From Desulfovibrionaceae bacterium (GTDB lineage Bacteria > Pseudomonadota > Gammaproteobacteria > Burkholderiales > Burkholderiaceae_C), in NCBI GenBank assembly GCA_009778355.1, contig WRJY01000224.1:1-7758 (forward strand): a DNA stretch of 7,758 bases, written 5' to 3'. The notes beneath the pieces are model-generated. The model saw only the letters and a list, made by a program, of their open reading frames with translations. It did not search any database and was not told the DNA's origin. Positions 4,540-7,758 of the stretch are shown piece after piece. Position 1 is the stretch's first letter; each line of letters starts with the position of its first letter. Both the position numbers and the translations under genes were made by a program.

Positions 4540-6981
4540 ATGCTCCCTGCTCCACCCACCACCGCGCCTGACGGCGCTGGCGGCGCGCCCGTTTCGTGGT
4601 GGCGGCGCCTGCCCTGGTTCAGCCAGGACCGTTTGATGCAACTGATGCCGTTGGCCGCGGTGGTGCTGTTTCTGGCCACCATCGTGGCGGCTGTCTGGTA
4701 CCTGCGGCTGGAAGAGGTGCGGCGCGAGCAGGAGGCGGTCAAGCGCGACGTGGAATACAGCCAGCAGCATCTGCGCCTGCGCCTGATGGAGCGGCGGGAG
4801 CAGTTGATGCGCCTGGCGCGCGACATTGCCAACCGTGAAGTCACCCCCGCGCAGTTCGGCGCCTACGCGGAACTGTTGCTGGCGCAGTACCCCGAGTTGA
4901 AGGCCCTGAGCTGGATCGACGAGCGCCGCCGCGTGGTGGCGGTTCGGGCCTCGCCCAGCGTCAGCGCGGTTCGCGAGTGGATGGACGATGGCGTGCTGAA
5001 ACCCGGCGAGACCGAGGCGAGCTACGTGCTGGCGGGCAAGTCGCTGCAACCGGTGTATTCGCTGCCGGTGGCGGCCCATGACGCCGAGATCATGCTGCAA
5101 CTTCACGTGCCGGTCACGCCCGAAAGCCAGTTCGCGGGCGAACTGCTGGCCGAATACTCGGTGAACGCGCTGCTGCGCTACGGCATTCCGCCCGAGGTTC
5201 TGTCCAAGTACGCCATTGCGCTGCTCGACAACGATGGCAAACTGCTGGCCGGCCAGAGCATTCCCGAGCGGCCTGACATTGCCGGGCGCTTGCCGTGGGC
5301 GGGCAAGGCCAACGGCTACGACGTGCCGGTTTCGGCGGCAGGCACTGGCCTGGTGCTGCGCGCGCAGGCCTGGCGCACCTCGAAGGACATGGTGGGCGAC
5401 GCCTTGTTCTGGCTGGTGGTGACGCTGACCGCCATGACCACCTGGATGCTGCTGGCCAACTGGCGGCAGTCGCGCCGCCGGCAGCAGGCTCAATTGGCGC
5501 TGCAAGCGGAAACCAGTTTTCGCCGGGCAATGGAAAATTCCATACTCACCGGAATGCGGGCGCTGGATGCGCGGGGCCGCATCACCTACGTCAACCAGGC
5601 TTTCTGCCAGATGACCGGCTGGAGCGAAGAGGAGTTGATTGGCCGCTCCGAGCCTTACCCGTACTGGCCGGAGGAAGACCGCCAGATTCTGACCGCGCGG
5701 CTGTTCGACGAATTGCACGGCATGGCCCCCACAACCGGTATTCAGATGCGCATCAAGCGCAAGAACGGCACGCTGTTCGACGCCCGCCTGTACGTGTCGC
5801 CGCTGATCGACGCCACGGGCAAGCAGGCCGGCTGGATGGGGTCGATGACCGACATCACCGAACCCAACCGCGTGCGGCGTCAGCTCTCCGAGTCCTACGA
5901 CCGCTTCACCACGGTGTTGGAGGCGCTGGACGCTTCGGTGTCGGTGGCGCCGCTGGGCAGCCAGGAATTGCTGTTTGCCAACAAGCTGTACCGCCTGTGG
6001 TTCGACGGCGCCACCGACGGCCACATGCAACTGGTGGTGCGCGCCGGCACGCCGCAAGCCGACGGCCGCTCCGCCGGCGATTCGCCCGCCGCCGAACAGG
6101 CCGAGGTGTACAGCGAACGCCTGGACAAGTGGCTGGAAGTGCGCTCGCGCTACCTCAACTGGGTGGACGGGCGGCTGGTGCAGATGGTGATCGCCACCGA
6201 CATCACCGCCCGCCGCCGCGCCGAGGAATTGGCTGCCGCCCAGGCCGAACGCGCGCAAGCGGCCAGCCGCTTGGTCAGCATGGGCGAGATGGCCTCCAGC
6301 GTGGCGCACGAATTGAATCAGCCGTTGACGGCCATCAGCAACTATTGCACCGGCATGATTTCGCGTATGCGCGCCAGCGCCATCGGCCAGGGCGATCTGC
6401 TGGACACGCTCGAAAAAACGGCCCGGCAGGCGCAGCGCGCCGGTCAGGTGGTGCAGCACATCCGCAGCTTCGTCAAGCGCAGCCAGCCGCGCCGCCAGTG
6501 GACCGGTATGCCGGCCATCGCCGAGCAGGTGGTGGAACTGGCCGAGATCGACCTGCGCCGCCGCCAGGTCAGGCTGACGCGCCACATCGAGCCGGACCTG
6601 CCGGCGCTGTTCGTTGACCCGATCCTGATCGAGCAGGTGCTGCTCAACCTGATAAAGAACGGCGCCGATTCGATCGAGGCCGCCCGGCGCGCACCGCAGC
6701 ACCGGCTGGTCAGCCTGAGCGTGACGCAGCACGAGGTGGAAGGCATGGCGGCGGTGCAGTTCACGGTGGACGACACCGGGCGCGGGCTGGCGCCGGAAGT
6801 CGCCGAGCGCCTGTATGAAGCCTTCTTCTCCACCAAGAGCGAGGGGCTGGGCATCGGGCTGAATCTGTGCCGTTCGATCATCGAATCGCACCAGGGCCGG
6901 ATCGAGGCGTGCAACCTCTACAATGCCGGGCAGATCACGGGTTGCCGCTTCAGTTTCTGGATTCCGGCGGCCCCTGCCTGA
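4540..6981 (+). CDS. membrane-bound PAS-domain sensor histidine kinase
   Basis: 813 residues from the ATG at 4540. The order is a short Pro-rich cytoplasmic N-terminus, a first membrane helix at about 35-55, then an extracytoplasmic sensor region of some 230 residues. A second helix (about 288-308) leads into a first PAS domain (about 323-440; typical YVNQAFCQMTGWSEEELIG and MTDITE ends). A second, more diverged PAS-like segment follows (about 453-558, ending ATDITARRRAEE). The kinase core is complete: H-box MGEMASSVAHELNQPL with phospho-acceptor His590, N-box LLNLIKNGADS (Asn703, Asn707), G1 DDTGRG (744-749), F-box FFSTK (762-766) and G2 GLGIGL (769-774). This H-box and the GLNLCRSIIESH tail are of the FixL/DctB class. 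There is no receiver domain. The partner is presumably the regulator 67 bases downstream. The signal is unknown. Start: a TTG at 4459 would add 27 residues; ATG is preferred although its Shine-Dalgarno is poor. Confidence 0.92.
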   Translation: MLPAPPTTAPDGAGGAPVSWWRRLPWFSQDRLMQLMPLAAVVLFLATIVAAVWYLRLEEVRREQEAVKRDVEYSQQHLRLRLMERREQLMRLARDIANREVTPAQFGAYAELLLAQYPELKALSWIDERRRVVAVRASPSVSAVREWMDDGVLKPGETEASYVLAGKSLQPVYSLPVAAHDAEIMLQLHVPVTPESQFAGELLAEYSVNALLRYGIPPEVLSKYAIALLDNDGKLLAGQSIPERPDIAGRLPWAGKANGYDVPVSAAGTGLVLRAQAWRTSKDMVGDALFWLVVTLTAMTTWMLLANWRQSRRRQQAQLALQAETSFRRAMENSILTGMRALDARGRITYVNQAFCQMTGWSEEELIGRSEPYPYWPEEDRQILTARLFDELHGMAPTTGIQMRIKRKNGTLFDARLYVSPLIDATGKQAGWMGSMTDITEPNRVRRQLSESYDRFTTVLEALDASVSVAPLGSQELLFANKLYRLWFDGATDGHMQLVVRAGTPQADGRSAGDSPAAEQAEVYSERLDKWLEVRSRYLNWVDGRLVQMVIATDITARRRAEELAAAQAERAQAASRLVSMGEMASSVAHELNQPLTAISNYCTGMISRMRASAIGQGDLLDTLEKTARQAQRAGQVVQHIRSFVKRSQPRRQWTGMPAIAEQVVELAEIDLRRRQVRLTRHIEPDLPALFVDPILIEQVLLNLIKNGADSIEAARRAPQHRLVSLSVTQHEVEGMAAVQFTVDDTGRGLAPEVAERLYEAFFSTKSEGLGIGLNLCRSIIESHQGRIEACNLYNAGQITGCRFSFWIPAAPA

Positions 6982-7048
6982 ATGCACGATGACGCCGCCT
7001 GGCGGCCACGGCAAGCTACTTTAGAGAAACAAAACGGCAATTACCCGG

Positions 7049-7675
7049 ATGAGTCAGATTCACAAGCACGGCACGGTTTATGTTATCGACGATGACGAGG
7101 CCGTCCGCGACTCGGTTCAATGGCTGCTGGAGGGCCAGGATTTTCGCGTGCGCTGCTTCGAATCGGCAGAAGCCTTCCTGGCGCGCTACGACGTCCGCGA
7201 AGTGGCCTGCGCGCTGATCGACATCCGCATGGCCGGCATGAGCGGCCTGGAGTTGCAGGAGCGGCTGCTTGAACGCCATTCGCCGCTGCCGATTGCCTTC
7301 ATCACCGGCCACGGCGACGTGCCCCTGGCCGTCGACGCGATGAAAAAAGGCGCGCTGGACTTCGTGCAGAAACCGTTCAAGCAAGAGCAGATCATCACCC
7401 TGGTCGAGCACATGCTCAGACGGGCACACGTCAGTTTCACCGAGCACCAGCAAGCGGCCAGCCGCAGCGCCCTGTTGGCCAGGCTGACCGGGCGCGAGCG
7501 GCAAGTGCTCGAGCGCGTCGTCGCCGGACGGCTGAACAAGCAAATTGCCGACGACCTCAAAATCAGCATCAAGACGGTGGAAGCGCACCGCGCCAACATC
7601 ATGGAAAAGCTGCGCACCAACACCGTGGCCGACCTGCTGAAAGTTGCCCTGGGCCAAAACGGGCACAAGCCATGA
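7049..7675 (+). CDS. FixJ-type LuxR-family response regulator
   Basis: 208 residues in two domains. The receiver (about 8-123) has the acidic pocket in VIDDDEA (Asp14-16), phospho-acceptor Asp58 in LIDIRM, switch Thr86 in FITGHGD and Lys108 in QKPF. The DNA-binding domain (about 144-202) is a LuxR/GerE helix-turn-helix, beginning LTGRERQVLERVVAG and carrying the recognition-helix pattern ISIKTVEAHRANIMEKL. This is the FixJ/TodT layout; there is no sigma-54 AAA domain. It should be phosphorylated by the kinase encoded 67 bases upstream and act on transcription of unknown targets. The gap contains a compact inverted repeat (GCCGCC / GGCGGC, 6994-7006) with almost no loop, which may fold as a four-base stem and could tune read-through. 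The ATG at 7049 has only a weak CCGG before it. The stop overlaps the folD start by four bases. Confidence 0.93.
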   Translation: MSQIHKHGTVYVIDDDEAVRDSVQWLLEGQDFRVRCFESAEAFLARYDVREVACALIDIRMAGMSGLELQERLLERHSPLPIAFITGHGDVPLAVDAMKKGALDFVQKPFKQEQIITLVEHMLRRAHVSFTEHQQAASRSALLARLTGRERQVLERVVAGRLNKQIADDLKISIKTVEAHRANIMEKLRTNTVADLLKVALGQNGHKP

Positions 7676-7758
7676 CCGCCCAACTCATCGACGGCAACGC
7701 CCTCGCCCGCCAAGTACGCGCCGAAGTCGCCGGGCGCGTGGCCGCCCTCAAACAGCGC
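7672..7758 (+). CDS. folD: methylenetetrahydrofolate dehydrogenase/cyclohydrolase, N-terminal fragment
   Basis: The first 29 codons of a gene that continues past the right edge. The opening MTAQLIDGNALARQVRAEV matches the N-terminus of FolD, including the I-I/L-D-G-x3-A segment that begins the catalytic domain. FolD is a cytoplasmic bifunctional enzyme that interconverts 5,10-methylene-, methenyl- and 10-formyl-tetrahydrofolate with NADP, feeding purine, formyl-Met and thymidylate synthesis. The catalytic Tyr-Lys region lies outside the window, so integrity cannot be judged. The ATG overlaps the regulator stop as ATGA, the usual arrangement for translational coupling, and no separate Shine-Dalgarno of note is visible. 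I recall a two-component pair next to folD as frequent in Comamonadaceae, which supports the call. Confidence 0.88.
   Translation, partial: MTAQLIDGNALARQVRAEVAGRVAALKQR

Noticed and set aside
4507..7014. 835-codon open frame on the minus strand opposite the histidine kinase
   Set aside because: It mirrors the kinase gene base for base, is rich in Gln, His, Arg and Gly with no domain pattern, and is the usual by-product of high third-position GC on the real strand. The kinase has complete motifs.

Overview
The window reads as chromosomal DNA of a GC-rich betaproteobacterium, most likely Burkholderiales in or near Comamonadaceae (Acidovorax/Ottowia-like). This rests on base composition (one hand-counted 60-base line at 2461 is 42/60 G+C), on protein style, and on the order sensor kinase - FixJ-type regulator - folD, which I associate from general knowledge with that order. 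All recognised genes are on the + strand.

Left part (about 283-3505): three tightly packed membrane-protein genes that look like one operon for lipid handling. They are a CREST-superfamily (alkaline ceramidase-like) membrane hydrolase, a fusion of an LplT-like MFS lysophospholipid transporter to a PlsC-type glycerophospholipid acyltransferase, and a small membrane methyltransferase of the ICMT/PEMT type. The gaps are 21 bases and then a 17-base overlap. The shared theme of hydrolysing, flipping, re-acylating and methylating lipids is an inference from families and packing, not shown.

Middle part (about 3506-4539): a visibly less GC-rich insert. It starts with a palindrome of the kind seen as small dispersed repeats or terminators. 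It then carries one gene resembling polymorphic-toxin immunity proteins (Imm52-like), with an ambiguous start and no toxin in view. About 200 bases without a convincing gene follow. This looks like a small horizontally acquired patch between two conserved core blocks.

Right part (4540-7758): a two-component system and folD. The membrane-bound histidine kinase has a large extracytoplasmic sensor region, two PAS-like segments and an intact HisKA/HATPase core. Sixty-seven bases on is a FixJ/NarL-type response regulator with a LuxR helix-turn-helix. Its stop overlaps the folD start (ATGA), and folD runs off the right edge. Kinase, regulator and the folate C1 enzyme are probably co-transcribed.

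I found no RNA genes, CRISPR arrays, insertion sequences or tRNAs. The most unusual points are the lipid-remodelling operon, the orphan immunity gene with its ideal ribosome-binding site placed before an ATA codon, and a 13-base repeat in two upstream regions that reads V-N-R-P-stop in frame at both sites.
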